A DNA stretch of 64,000 bases, from the NCBI RefSeq assembly GCF_036320965.1, contig NC_092248.1:26020320-26084319 (forward strand), read 5' to 3'. Every line of letters begins with the position of its first letter. Position 1 is the first letter of the stretch. A program made the position numbers and the translations under genes. The stretch is from Panulirus ornatus. Taxonomy: Eukaryota > Arthropoda > Malacostraca > Decapoda > Palinuridae. Of the stretch, positions 16,986 to 29,895 are shown in pieces. The notes below the pieces were generated by a model that worked only from the letters and a program-made list of their open reading frames with translations, was not told where the DNA came from and did not search any database.

Positions 16986-17074
16986 GTTGAATGGCCACAT
17001 CATACTGGACGTTGTGGAGAACCTGACCCCGGCACACATTGAGACAGGGACGCACGTCACCTTCAGTCGCCGCA
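16986..17074 (+). other. Short spacer between minisatellites B and C
   Basis: Open in one frame (LNGHIILDVVENLTPAHIE) but not recognised; probably part of the decayed element. Confidence 0.4.
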
Positions 17075-17240
17075 TGATGGCCAGAGCAGTGCAGGTGTCG
17101 GTGCTACATGATGGCCAGAGCAGTGCAAGTGTCGGTGCTGCATGATGGCCAGAGCAGTGCAGGTGTCGGTGGTGCATGATGGCCAGAGCAGTGCAGGTGT
17201 CGGTGCTGCATGATGGCCAGAGCAGCGAACGTGTCGTAGA
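17075..17240. repeat. Minisatellite C, 34-bp units, five copies
   Basis: The unit is CATGATGGCCAGAGCAGTGC plus AGGTGTCGGTGCTG. This is the same family as the 4.9-kb array at 51858-56735, in the same orientation. Confidence 0.93.
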
Positions 17241-17520
17241 TGCAAGATGCTGCATAACATGATTATTGTGTGGCCATCAACAACTCAAGGGTGGGCCTTT
17301 TTGATAACTGCTTCTTTCCTTATACGACAAAGTTTTGGAATTATCTTATGTCTTCCCCCAGTAACTATGACCTGGCACATTTCAAAATAAATGTTCTTCA
17401 CTTTATTTTTCCGTTTCATATTTACTCTATATTACAATTAAGGCCTGGCCTTGACATGGACTTTTGTCCGTGACTGAAGTCTTCAATATAAAGAAAAAAT
17501 CCCTCTTTTTGAATCAGGTA
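17241..17520 (+). mobile_element. Possible LTR-like 3' segment of the Gypsy-like element
   Basis: 17435-17495 (TTAAGGCCTGGCCTTGACAT, then GGACTTTTGTCCGTGAC) recurs with changes at 58278-58330, downstream of the Gypsy integrase. This supports a shared element end. No terminal repeat boundaries can be fixed. Confidence 0.45.
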
Positions 17521-17880
17521 TTGACAATCAACATTCCTTCAACACACAACTCCTCAAACATTTTACCTTTTCCATTCACTTTCCTGAATGTCATATGACT
17601 CCAGTAATACCCTTAACTGCCACATTACTCAACTTTGCATTTAAATCATCCATCATTAATACACGGTCTCTTGTCAATTAAATATAATTAAGGTTTCAAT
17701 ACTGGGAAGAGACAGAAAGAGGATGACTGAAGTGTAGGTTTGCATGAAGAAATATGAGTGTGTCAGATACCTTGGGGTAAACCTGGCAGTGGATGAACGG
17801 CGTTGGAGGAATGTGTGGACAGAGGTCACTGTCTGGGAGGTCAAAGATGGGTATGTATGATGTGGTCCCATGTATGCATG
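17521..17880. mobile_element. Old RTE-like fragments
   Basis: 17595-17680 is the complement of an RTE endonuclease segment (CCCTTAACTGCCACATTACT type). 17735-17870 on the plus strand gives YECVRYLGVNLAVDE and RNVWTEVTVWEVKDGYV, an old relative of the [11 protein letters not shown] region. Both are strongly decayed. Confidence 0.6.
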
Positions 17881-18195
<315 letters not shown>

Positions 18196-18270
18196 ACTAA
18201 CACTAAAATCCGAAATCCTAACTAACAGGAACTCTGAAAAGACAGTGTAATTGCTGCTACTCGAGGGCTA

Positions 18271-18513
18271 TGCAGTGGACCACCTACCTCATAGTTGTTC
18301 ATGTTAACAATAGACCACGTACCTCATAGTTGTTCATGTTAGCAGTGGTCACGTACCTCATAGTTGTTCATGTTAGCAGTGGCCACGTACCTCATAGTTG
18401 TTCATGTTAGCAGTGGTCACGTACCTCATAGTTGTTCATGTTAGTAGTGGTCACGTACCTCATAGTTGTTCATGTTAGCAGTGGCCACGTACCTCATAGT
18501 TGTTCATGTTAGC
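18271..18513 (-). repeat. 34-bp tandem repeat duplicating the exon C splice donor
   Basis: There are seven copies, with the donor core at 18489, 18455, 18421, 18387, 18353, 18319 and 18284: five exact 34-base steps and one of 35. Each copy, read on the minus strand, contains the last 21 or so bases of exon C (GCTAACATGAACAACTATGAG) followed by GTACGT; the outermost copy has GTAGGT. The first copy is the real exon/intron boundary. Confidence 0.92.
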
Positions 18514-18687
18514 CCTCCTTAGACGATCAATGGCTTGGTCAACGTAAACTTCGCTTTTCCAGTTTCGATCATCACATCCAGCTATGAACAGGAAGTGAGC
18601 ATCTGCCGTCTCGATGGGAATAACTGTTTCTGGATAATCCAGTGGGTCATTCAACATTTCATAAGCATCCAGAACACCATCTTTAAA
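18493..18687 (-). CDS. Acyl-CoA thioesterase (ACOT/BAAT family), internal exon C with acid residue
   Basis: The exon has 65 codons, phase 0 at both ends: FKDGVLDAYEMLNDPLDYP, then IETADAHFLFIAGCDD, then RNWKSEVYVDQAIDRL, ending NMNNYE. The GCDDRNWKSE stretch matches the GxDDxNWKSE block of ACOTs, which carries the catalytic Asp. The acceptor is TTATTTCCAG and the donor is GAG followed by GTACGT. The donor and the last 21 or so exon bases are repeated in tandem just downstream (18271-18513). Reading through the first donor gives VRGHC and a stop, so use of a downstream repeat donor would truncate the protein before the catalytic His. Confidence 0.9.
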
Positions 18688-18747
18688 CTGGAAATAAATA
18701 TAATTGATTACCTTTTTATGGCAGATTAAAATTGCAAATTATCATAT

Positions 18748-18750
<3 letters not shown>

Positions 18751-18838
<88 letters not shown>
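18751..18838. repeat. (TA)n microsatellite
   Basis: TA tract 60 bases upstream of exon C, at the tail of a minus-strand RTE copy. Confidence 0.97.
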
Positions 18839-18840
<2 letters not shown>

Positions 18841-19575
18841 TTATTTTTTTTATTATACTTTGTCGCTGTCTCCCGCGTTTGCGAGGTAGCGCAAGGAAAC
18901 AGACGAAAGAAATGGCCCAACCCACCCCCATACACATGTATATACATACGTCCACACACGCAAATATACATACCTACACAGCTTTCCATGGTGTACCCCA
19001 GACGCTTCACATGCCTTGCTTCAATCCACTGACAGCACGTCAACCCCGGTATACCACATCGCTCCAATTCACTCTATTCCTTGCCCTCCTTTCACCCTCC
19101 TGCATGTTCAGGCCCCGATCACACAAAATCTTTTTCACTTCATCTTTCCACCTCCAATTTGGTCTCCCTCTTCTCCTTGTTCCCTCCACCTCCGACACAT
19201 ATATCCTCTTGGTCAATCTTTCCTCACTCATCCTCTCCATGTGCCCAAACCACTTCAAAACACCCTCTTCTGCTCTCTCAACCACGCTCTTTTTATTTCC
19301 ACACATCTCTCTTACCCTTACGTTACTCACTCGATCAAACCACCTCACACCACACATTGTCCTCAAACATCTCATTTCCAGCACATCCATCCTCCTGCGC
19401 ACAACTCTATCCAGAGCCCACGCCTCGCAACCATACAACATTGTTGGAACCACTATTCCTTCAAACATACCCATTTTTGCTTTCCGAGATAATGTTCTCG
19501 ACTTCCACACATTCTTCAAGGCCCCCAGGATTTTCGCCCCCTCCCCCACTCTATGATCCACTTCCGCTTCCATAT
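18839..19575 (-). mobile_element. RTE-like retrotransposon, 3' part
   Basis: Tail, 3' UTR and the C-terminal coding region with an open frame from [19 protein letters not shown] to SDVVYRG. It is 5' truncated exactly at a TA tract. The coding stretch has no breaks. Confidence 0.88.
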
Positions 19576-19708
<133 letters not shown>

Positions 19709-22436
19709 ATATAGTGATGGGTGATTTGAATGCAAAGGTGAGTAATGTGGCAGTTGAGGGAATAATTGGTATACATGGGGTGTTCAGTGTTGTAAATGGA
19801 AATGGTGAAGAGCTTGTAGATTTATGTGCTGAAAAAGGACTGGTGATTGGGAATACCTCATTAAAAAAGCGAGCTAGACATAAGTACACGTATGTAAGTA
19901 GGAGAGATGGCCAGAGAGCGTTATTGGATTACGTGTTAATTGACAGGCGCGCGAAAGAGAGACTTTTGGATGTTAATGTGCTGAGAGGTGCAACTGGAGG
20001 GATGTCTGATCATTATCTTGTGGAGGCTAAGGTGAAGATTTGTATGGGTTTTCAGAAAAGAAGAGTGAATGTTGGGGTGAAGAGGGTGGTGAGAGTAAGT
20101 GAGCTTGGGAAGGAGACTTGTGTGAGGAAGTACCAGGAGAGACTGAGTACAGAATGGAAAAAGGTGAGAACAATGGAAGTAAGGGGAGTGGGAGAGGAAT
20201 GGGATGTATTTAGGGAATCAGTGATGGATTGCGCAAAAGATGCTTGTGGCATGAGAAGAGTGGGAGGTGGGTTGATTAGAAAGGGTAGTGAGTGGTGGGA
20301 TGAAGAAGTAAGATTATTAGTGAATGAGAAGAGAGAGGCATTTGGACGATTTTTGCAGGGAAAAAATGAAATTGAGTGGGAGATGTATAAAAGAAAGAGA
20401 CAGGAGGTCAAGAGAAAGGTGCAAGAGGTGAAAAAGAGGGCAAATGAGAGTTGGGGTGAGAGAGTATCATTAAATTTTGTTGAGAATAAATAGATGTTCT
20501 GGAAGGAGGTAAATAAAGTGCGTAAGACAAGGGAGCAAATGGGAACTTCTGTGAAGGGAGCAAATGGGGAGGTGATAACAAGTAGTGGTGATGTGAGAAG
20601 GAGATGGACTGAGTATTTTGAAGGTTTGTTGAATGTGTTTGATGATAGAGTGGCAGATATAGGGTGTTTTGGTGGGGGTGGTGTGCAAAGTGAGAGGGTT
20701 AGGGAAAATGATTTGGTAAACAGAGAAGAGGTAGTAAAAGCTTTGCGGAAGATGAAAGCCGGCAAGGCAGCAGGTTTGGATGGTATTGCAGTGGAATTTA
20801 TTAAAAAATGGGGTGACTGTATTATTGACTGGTTGGTAAGGTTATTTAATGTATGTATGACTCATGGTGAGGTGCCTGAGGATTGGCGGAATGCGTGCAT
20901 AGTGCCATTGTACAAAGGCAAAGGGGATAAGAGTGAGTGCTCAAATTACAGAGGTATAAGTTTGTTGAGTATTCCTGGTAAATTATATGGGAGGGTATTG
21001 ATTGAGAGGGTGAAGGCTTGTACATAGCATCAGATTGGGGAAGAGCAGTGTGTTTCAGAAGTGGTAGAGGATGTGTGGATCAGGTGTTTGCTTTGAAGAA
21101 TGTATGTGAGAAATACTTAGAAAAGCAAATGGATTTGTATGTATCATTTATGGATCTGGAGAAGGCATATAATAGAGTTGATAGAGATGCTCTGTGGAAG
21201 GTATTAAGAATATATGGTGTGGGAGGCAAGTTGTTAGAAGCAGTGAAAAGTTTTTATCGAGGTTGTAAGGCATGAGTACGTGTAGGAAGAGAGGAAAGTG
21301 ATTCGTTCTCAGTGAATGTAGGTTTGCGGCAGGGGTGTGTGATGTCTCCATGGTTGTTTAATTTGTTTATGGATAAGGTTGTTAGGGAGGTGAATGAAAG
21401 AGTTTTGGAAAGAGGGGCAAGTATGAAGTCTGTTGGGGATGAGAGAGCTTGGGAAGTGAGTCAGTTGTTGTTCGCTGATGATACAGCGCTGGTGGCTGAT
21501 TCATGTGAGAAACTGCAGAAGCTGGTGACTGAGTTTGGTAAAGTGTGTGAAAGAAGAAAGTTAAGAGTAAATGTGAATAAGAGCAAGGTAATTACGTACA
21601 GTAGGGTTGAGGGTCAAGTCAACTGGGAGGTAAGTTTGAATGGAGAGAAACTGGAGGAATTAAAGTGTTTTAGATATCTGGGAGTGGATCTGGCAGCGGA
21701 CTGAACCATGGAAGCGGAAGTGGATCATAGGGTGGGGGAGGGGGCGAAAATCCGGGGACCTTGAAGAATGTGTGGAAGTCGAGAACATTATCTCGGAAAG
21801 CAAAAATAGGTATGTTTGAAGGAATAGTGGTTCCAACAATGTTGTATGGTTGCGAGGCGTGGGCTATGGATAGTGTTGCGCGCAGGAGGATGGATGTGCT
21901 GGAAATGAGATGTTTGAGGACAATGTGTGGTGTGAGGTGGTATGATCGAGTAAGTAAGGTAAGGGTAAGAGAGATGTGTGGAAATAAAAAGAGCGTGGTT
22001 GAGAGAGCAGAAGAGGGTGTTTTGAAATGGTTTGGGCACATGGAGAGAATGAGTGAGGAAAGATTGACCAAGAGGATATATGTGTCGGAGGTGGAGGGAA
22101 CGAGGAGAAGTGGGAGACCAAATTGGAGGTGGAAAGATGAAGTGAAAAAGATTTTGTGTGATCGCGGCCTGAACATGCAGGAGGGTGAAAGGAGGGCAAG
22201 GAATAGAGTGAATTATATCGATGTGGTATACCGGGGTTGACGTGCTGTCAGTGGATTGAATCAGGGTGTGTGAAGCGTTTGGGGTAAACCATGGAAAGCT
22301 GTGTAGGTATGTATATTTGCGTGTGTGGACGTGTATGTATATACATGTGTATGGGGGTGGGTTGGGCCATTTCTTTCGTCTGTTTCCTTGCGCTACCTCG
22401 CAAACGCGGGAGACAGCGACAAAGCAAAAAAAAAAA
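19709..22436 (+). mobile_element. RTE-like retrotransposon, 2.7-kb copy with endonuclease and RT
   Basis: It starts in the endonuclease at [15 protein letters not shown] and continues with [19 protein letters not shown] (endonuclease C-terminal region), the RT domain ([77 protein letters not shown]) and the C-terminal [10 protein letters not shown] / [12 protein letters not shown] block, then the 3' UTR. Stops or frameshifts near 20491, 21026, 21274, 21702 and 21750 disable it. An A-run at 22426-22438 precedes TA. The first endonuclease motifs and 5' UTR are missing. Confidence 0.92.
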
Positions 22437-23684
<1,248 letters not shown>

Positions 23685-24868
23685 TAATGGATGGGGTTGT
23701 TAGGGAGCTGAATGCAAAAGTTTTGGAAAGAGGGGCATGTATGCAGTCTGCTGTGGATGCGAGATCTTGGGAAGTGAGTCAGTTGTTTGCTGATGATACA
23801 GCGCTGGTGGCTGATTCGGGTGAGAAACTGCACAAGTTGGTGACTAAGTTTGGTAAAGTGTGTGAAAGAAGTAACCTGAGGGTAAATGTGAATAAGAGCA
23901 AGGTTATTAGGTAGAGAAGGGTTGAGGGACAAGTCAATTGGGAGGTAAGTTTGAATGAAGAAAAACTGGAGGAAGTGAAGTGTTTTAGATATCTGGGTGT
24001 GGATTTGGCAGCGGATGGAACCATGGAAGCGGAAGTGAATCATAGAGTGGGGGAGAGGGCGAAAGTTCTGGGAGCATTGAAAAATGTGTGGAAGTCGAGA
24101 ACACTATCTTGGAAAGTAGAAAGAGGTATGTTTGAAGGAATAGTGGTTCCAACAATGCTATGTGGTTGCGAGGCGTGGGCAATAAATAGAGTTGTGCGGA
24201 GGAGGGTGGATGTGCTGGAAATGAGATGTTTGAGGACAATAAGTGGTGTGACGTGGTTTGATCTAGTGAGAATGAATGAGTAAGAGATATGTTTGGTAAT
24301 AAAAAGAGTGTGGTTGAGAGAGCACAAGAGGGTGTTTTGAAATGGTCTGGTCACATGGAGAGAAGGAATGAGGAAAGATTGACAAAGAGGATATATGTGT
24401 CAGAGGTGGAGGGAACGAGGAGAAGTGGGAGAGTAAATTGGAGGTGAAAAGATGGAGTGAAAAAGATTTTTAGTGATCGGGGCCTGAGCTTGACAGGAGC
24501 GCGAAAGGCGTGCAAGGAATAGAGTGAACTGGAACGATGTGGTATACCGGGGTCGAAGTGGTGTCAATGGATTGAACCAGGGCATGATTGTGAACGAATG
24601 TGGCCTTTGATGCCTTTTCCTAGCGCTACCTCGCGCACATGCGGGGGGAGGGGGTTGTCATTTCATATGTGGCGGCGTGGCGACGGGAATGAATAAGGGC
24701 AGACAGTATGAATAATGTACATGTGTATATATGTATATGTCTGTGTGTGTATATTCATGTATACGTTGAGATGTGTAGGTATGTATATGTGAGTGTGTGG
24801 ACGTGTATGTATATACATGTGTATGTGGGTGGGGTGGGCCATTCTTTCGTCTGTTTCCTTGCGCTACC
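23685..24868 (+). mobile_element. RTE-like retrotransposon, diverged 5'-truncated copy
   Basis: [50 protein letters not shown] and the C-terminal block, with breaks near 23913, 24282 and 24446, then a 3' UTR. The tail meets another RTE tail at 24860-24885 without a TA tract. Confidence 0.86.
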
Positions 24869-25434
24869 TCGCTAACGCTGTCTCCCGCGTTAGCGAGGTA
24901 GCGCAGGGAAACAGACGAAAGAATGGCCTAACCCACCCATAACCATATGTATATACATACACGTCCACAGAAGAACATATACGTACCTATACATTTCAAC
25001 ATATGAATATATATACATACACAGACATATACATATATACACATCTACATAATTCATACATGCTGCCTATATTCATTGCCGCCACGACCCCGCCAAACAT
25101 GAAATGACAACCCCCTCCCCCGCGTGCACGCAAGATAACACTATGAGTAAACAACAAAGGCCACATTTGTTCACATCCAATCTCTAGCTGTCATGTATAA
25201 TGCACCGAAACCACAGCTCCCTTTCCACATCCAAGCCCCACAAGACTTTGCGTGCTTTACCCCAGACGCTTCACATACCCTGGTTCAATCCACTGACAGC
25301 ACGTCGACACCGGTATACCACTTCGTTCCAGTTCACTCTATTCCTTGCACGCCTTTCACCCTCCTGCATGTTTAGATCCCGATCGCTCAAAATCTTATTC
25401 AATCCATCCTTCCACCTCCAATTTGGTCTCCCAC
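24869..25434 (-). mobile_element. RTE-like retrotransposon, 3' end, tail-to-tail with the previous copy
   Basis: 3' UTR and C-terminal codons in minus orientation, truncated at 25434 where Penelope-like tail sequence begins. Confidence 0.83.
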
Positions 25435-26244
25435 AATAAGTTCCCAAGTGCACTTTCGTGTAATATTCACATCATCAGGAGAGACATGAGAGAAATATAA
25501 CTCAGTTGAGGTGCATCCAAGAGAATTTTCTGGTGAATTCCTGATTAAGATATTCTTTATAGTACTATTGTTGCTAAAGGCAACATTTACATTAAAGAAT
25601 TTAAGCAACATGGGAAGTAAAGTGAAATTATCATTAAAAGGGAGATCTAAAAGATTCTTGGTGTCAATTGGAGGTTTGGGCTCAACTCTATAAAATGATT
25701 TCTTTGCTAACTTAAGGGATAGATCAATGAAAGATCTAGGGTACTTTAACTTAGATCCAATAGAATATATCTTCTCGAACTCATCATCAAAAAACTCTGG
25801 ACTGCAAATACGTAATGCCCTAAGGAACATAGATTGAAATGATGATAATTTAACTCTGTCATGTTGAGATGAGTAATAATGGATATATGAGCATACATTG
25901 GTGGGTTTTCTGTATATGCTAAACTTAAACTTGTTTCCTTGTCTATGGATCATGCAATCTGAAAATGGTAACATACCATTATTTTCATTTTCTACAGTAA
26001 ATTTGATTGAAGGTACTAAATTGTTTGGGGGAGAAATATTTGCAAATTTTCATTTGTTGGCCAAACACAAAGAACATCATCCACATACCTAAACCAAATT
26101 GCATTAGAAGGTAAGATATCCTTTAGTAATCTAGTTTCTAAAAATTCCATATAAAGATTATTTAGTGCAGGCGAAAGAGGATTATCCATTGCCATACCAA
26201 ATTTTTGAGCATAATAATCTCCATTGAATTGAAATATTTTTTTT
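25435..26244 (-). mobile_element. Penelope-like element, RT C-terminal part (interrupted copy)
   Basis: Minus-strand frames give FQFNGDYYAQKFGMAMDNP and LSPALNNLYMEFLETRLL (RT motif B region), WFRYVDDVLCVWPTNEN (catalytic YVDD box), then MLPFSDCMIHRQGNKFK, YRKPTNVCSYIHYYSSQ and FDDEFEKIYSIGSKLK. Just after SPENSLGC the frame jumps to the element tail ([17 protein letters not shown]), so the GIY-YIG domain seen in the neighbouring copy is deleted here. An RTE copy is inserted at 26245. Confidence 0.85.
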
Positions 26245-27366
26245 TTCTGCTTTGTCGCTGTCTCCCGCGTTTGGGAGGTAGCGCAAGGAAACAGACGAAA
26301 GAAATGGCCCAATCCACCCCCATACACATGTATATACATACGTCCACACACGCAAAATATACATACCTACACAGCTTTCAATGGTTTACCCCAGACGCTT
26401 CACATGCCCCGATTCAATCCACTGACAGCACGTCAACCCCGGTATACCACATCGCTCCAATTCACTCTATTCCTTACCCTCCTTTCACCCTCCTGCATGT
26501 TCAGGCCCCGATCACACAAAATCTTTTTCACTCCATCTTTCCACCTCCAATTTGGTCTCCCTCTTCTCCTCGTTCCCTCCACCTCCGACACATATATCCT
26601 CTTGGTCAATCTTTCCTCACTCATTCTCTCCATGTGCCCAACCCATTTCAAAACACCCTCTTCTGCTCTCTCAACCACGCTCTTTTTATTTCCACACATC
26701 TCTCTTACCCTTACGTTACTTACTCGATCAAACCACCTCACACCACACATTGTCCTCAAACATCTCATTTCCAGCACATCCATCCTCCTGCGCACAACTC
26801 CATCCATAGCCCACGCCTCGCAACCATACAACATTGTTGGAACCACTATTCCTTCAAACATACCCATTTTTGCTTTCCGAGATAATGTTCTCGACTTCCA
26901 CACATTCTTCAAGGCTCCCAAAATTTTCGCCCCCTCCCCCACCCTATGATCCACTTCCGCTTCCATGGTTCCATCCGCTGCCAGATCCACTCCCAGATAT
27001 CTAAACCACTTCAATTCCTCCAGTTTTTCTCCATTCAAACTTACCTCCCAATTGACTTGACCCTCAACCCTACTGTACCTAATAACCTTGCTCTTATTCA
27101 CATTTACTCTTAACTTTCTTCTTTCACACACTTTACCAAACTCAGTCACCAGCTTCTGCAGTTTCTCACATGAATCAGCCAACAGCGCTGTATCATCAGC
27201 GAACAACAACTGACTCACTTCCCAAGCTCTCTCATCCCCAACAGACTTCATACTTGCCCCTCTTTCCAAAACTCTTGCATTTACCTCCCTAACAACCCCA
27301 TCCATAAACAATTTAAACAACCATGGAGACATCACACACCCCTGCCGCAAACCTACATTCACTGAG
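26245..27366 (-). mobile_element. RTE-like retrotransposon nested inside the Penelope-like element
   Basis: A 5'-truncated copy beginning at [16 protein letters not shown], with FADDTALLADS and an unbroken frame to SDVVYRG, then the 3' UTR and an A-rich end. Both flanks carry ATATTTC (minus strand), a probable 7-base target-site duplication. Removing the element joins the two Penelope RT halves at a sensible place between CIKDCI and FQFNGDYY. Confidence 0.9.
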
Positions 27367-28300
27367 AAATATATACAGTCTTTTATACACAATTTTATCA
27401 GTTCAATGAAAACAGACTTTGAAACAGGTAAATGAGTATCATTCAAGACAGCAAATAAATATTCTAAAAGGTCATCAACTGGAGCTTTAGTGAAAAGTGA
27501 GGAAACATCTAAGCTAACTAGTTTAAAATCAAAATTAACGTTGATATTGTTTAGCTTGTTGACTAAATCTACATTGTGCATGATATTAGAATTTGATACC
27601 TTACCCACTATAGAGCTTAATAAAGAAACTAACCATTTTGACAATTTATATGTGATGGAGCTTACTGAACTCATTATAGGTCTTGCTGAAAAATTCTGTT
27701 TATGTGTTTTGATAAGTCCATACATATATGGCAATGAAGGGGACAAAGATGACAAACTTTTGATAAGAGAAATGTTACCTTTCAACAACAACTTCATTTC
27801 TTTATTGAAATGAGAATGAACTGATTCTAAGGGATTTTTACTAAGTTTAGAATATGATCTGTCATCTTTTAGATGACCATTCATTTTAGATAAATAGTAA
27901 CTTTTGTCTAAAATTACAACAGTGTTAGCTTTATCTGCTTTAGTAATATGTATGTCCTTGTCTTTTTTGAAGGTGTTAATAGCTCTTATGAATCTTTTAG
28001 GGCAATTAGATTCCACTGGTTTTGACAAACTGGCATACACTAAACCCTTACAGATATTAATATCATCATTACTTAAATTATTGTATTTCTTTAAATTACA
28101 GAAAGACTTTGTGACATCAACACAGTTGGCTTCCCTGTTAGAGCACACAAAACTTAAACCATAGCCTAATGCACACAATGAATCTTTATCTAGTTATTTA
28201 CTAGACAGGTTTACCACAAAAGATGGGTTTGTGTTCTTGGTCCAGTCGCTGTTTTTAATGAGTAGACTGGAGCACATAAACTACCATCAAAGACTGAGAT
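27367..28300 (-). mobile_element. Penelope-like element, N-terminal and first RT motifs
   Basis: An open frame on the minus strand from about 28178: CALGYGLSFVCSNRE, HITKADKANTVVILDKSYY, SLPYMYGLIKTHK, RPIMSSVSSITYKLSKWL and SLDVSSLFTKAPVDDLLEY. These are N-terminal and RT palm motifs of the Penelope-like family. It continues in frame into the nested RTE, giving a 581-codon ORF that fuses two unrelated reverse transcriptases by accident. Confidence 0.85.
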
Positions 28301-28490
28301 GATCTTACTGTCTTGCCTTTTCTACCAAAGCACTATGTATCACACGTTTTACCACTATTATGGAACCTCATCTTGGTCCTGATGAAGAACCACGAGACAA
28401 ACCAATCATCAGCACTGACATCCCTATTAGAATACCATACACTTCTACTGTTGCTGCTCTGCCGCACTTCATCCTCCTCAAGGATTTCAT
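28301..28490. other. Unrecognised intron sequence
   Basis: No gene or repeat unit is recognised. Confidence 0.4.
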
Positions 28491-29895
28491 ACCCTCTGCC
28501 ATGACTCGCACCTTAGCCCAAACATGACGTGTCTACCTCTCCATCATCTGACGTTGAGTTCTTCAAAACGTTCATATCCTCTCTGCCAGATGTACTCTTG
28601 TTCTCCAAAACATGTTCTTATTCTCTCTAAAGTTCACTAATGCTCTCTAAAACCAATCTCTCATTTGCCCTCTACTTCACCTCTGACACCTTTCTCTAGA
28701 GCTATTGCCACTTTCTCTTGTATTCCTCACTCTCCTTCCTTCCCTACAGATAACATCCATGATTGTACCCGTTTTCTTTCAATGGCTATCTAATTTCCAC
28801 ATTTCACAAAAAAACTACGTATTCTATCTTGTATGTCCATCTCTCTGCTAGCCTTTCTAGTGTCTCCCCCTCCAACCATGCCACACATATCTAAACTATG
28901 CTTTCCCCAAGTATCATCTGTTCTCAACTTCATTCATCCAATCAGCTTTAATCTGCTCTAATCCTGTTATTCATCTCTCAATCGTTTTTAGTAGTTCTGC
29001 TCACAAAATACTTTTCCAAATATTTTCTTTTACTTTATCACTTCTTTCACATGTATGCCATTACCTCTTATCAATAACACCAAAAGCTTTCAAAATGTAT
29101 GGCATTTTCCCTTTTTAATACCACCATAAGCTGTCACATATACCTCTACCAAGAAATGAACACCTGCTCCTCACATTTAATGTTCATATACAACACCTTT
29201 CCTTGGCATATCTGTCAGTTAGCAGATAATCTAGTAATGTCCAGTCTCCCCACTCATCTATGTATGTATGATCGCACCTACTTAAAAAATCAATTCAAAA
29301 TCACCACTCCTCTCCCAGCACAAAACAAAGCAACATTTACCCCATTTTTATTTGCACTGAAGACCAGATGGCTCCAGTTACATCACCCATCCTGGCCTCC
29401 AGATCTCCAGTATTTGATCCTTTCCACCATAATTACCGATACACTCACTCAGCTTCGCCGAAAATGCCCTCATTTCTTCTTCAAACCTCTCACTACTAGG
29501 TGCATAGAGGCTAAGAATCACTCACCTCTTTTAGTTTATCTTCATTCTAACCCATCAAACTCGCCTACTTGCACCCTTAACCCAGTCTGGTTCCATCTCC
29601 ATAATACATGCCACTCTTTCTTTCACTATTGTCCTCTTACTAGCTTGGATTTGACTCGCTTTCTTCCATCTACTTTATTTCATTTATAACTTGAGCCAGA
29701 GCATGAAGATTTCTCTCATCAAACATACTGTCTCTCTCTTCATCCTAGTTGCAGCTAAGTACACTCACACACCCAAGTCTGATCCTTCATGCAAAGATCC
29801 TTCCTTGGCTCTTTCTTCTGTTCCTGTTTGTACAGTGATATTACAAGAGGGAAGGGTTTCCAGCCCCAACTTCTACCCGTATTATGGTGTATGAT
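28491..29895 (-). mobile_element. Old, diverged non-LTR endonuclease fragment
   Basis: Minus-strand frames give LYAPSSERFEEEMRAFSA, KLSECIGNYGGKDQ, GDLEARMGDVTGAIWSS and HTYIDEWGDWTLLDYLLTD with RYAKER. These match in order the YAP, GDLNA and DYVL blocks of RTE-type AP endonucleases, but from a lineage more diverged than the other copies here. Many stops. 29820-29880 resembles an RTE 5' UTR (GGGTTTCCAGCCCC-like on the plus strand). Confidence 0.55.

Noticed and set aside
15690..16990. Ala/Val-rich ORFs that look like membrane or silk-like proteins
   Set aside because: Pure product of the 36-bp minisatellite B, open on both strands.
26433..28178. 581-codon ORF as a novel two-RT protein
   Set aside because: It crosses the border of a nested insertion with a probable target-site duplication; the fusion is accidental.
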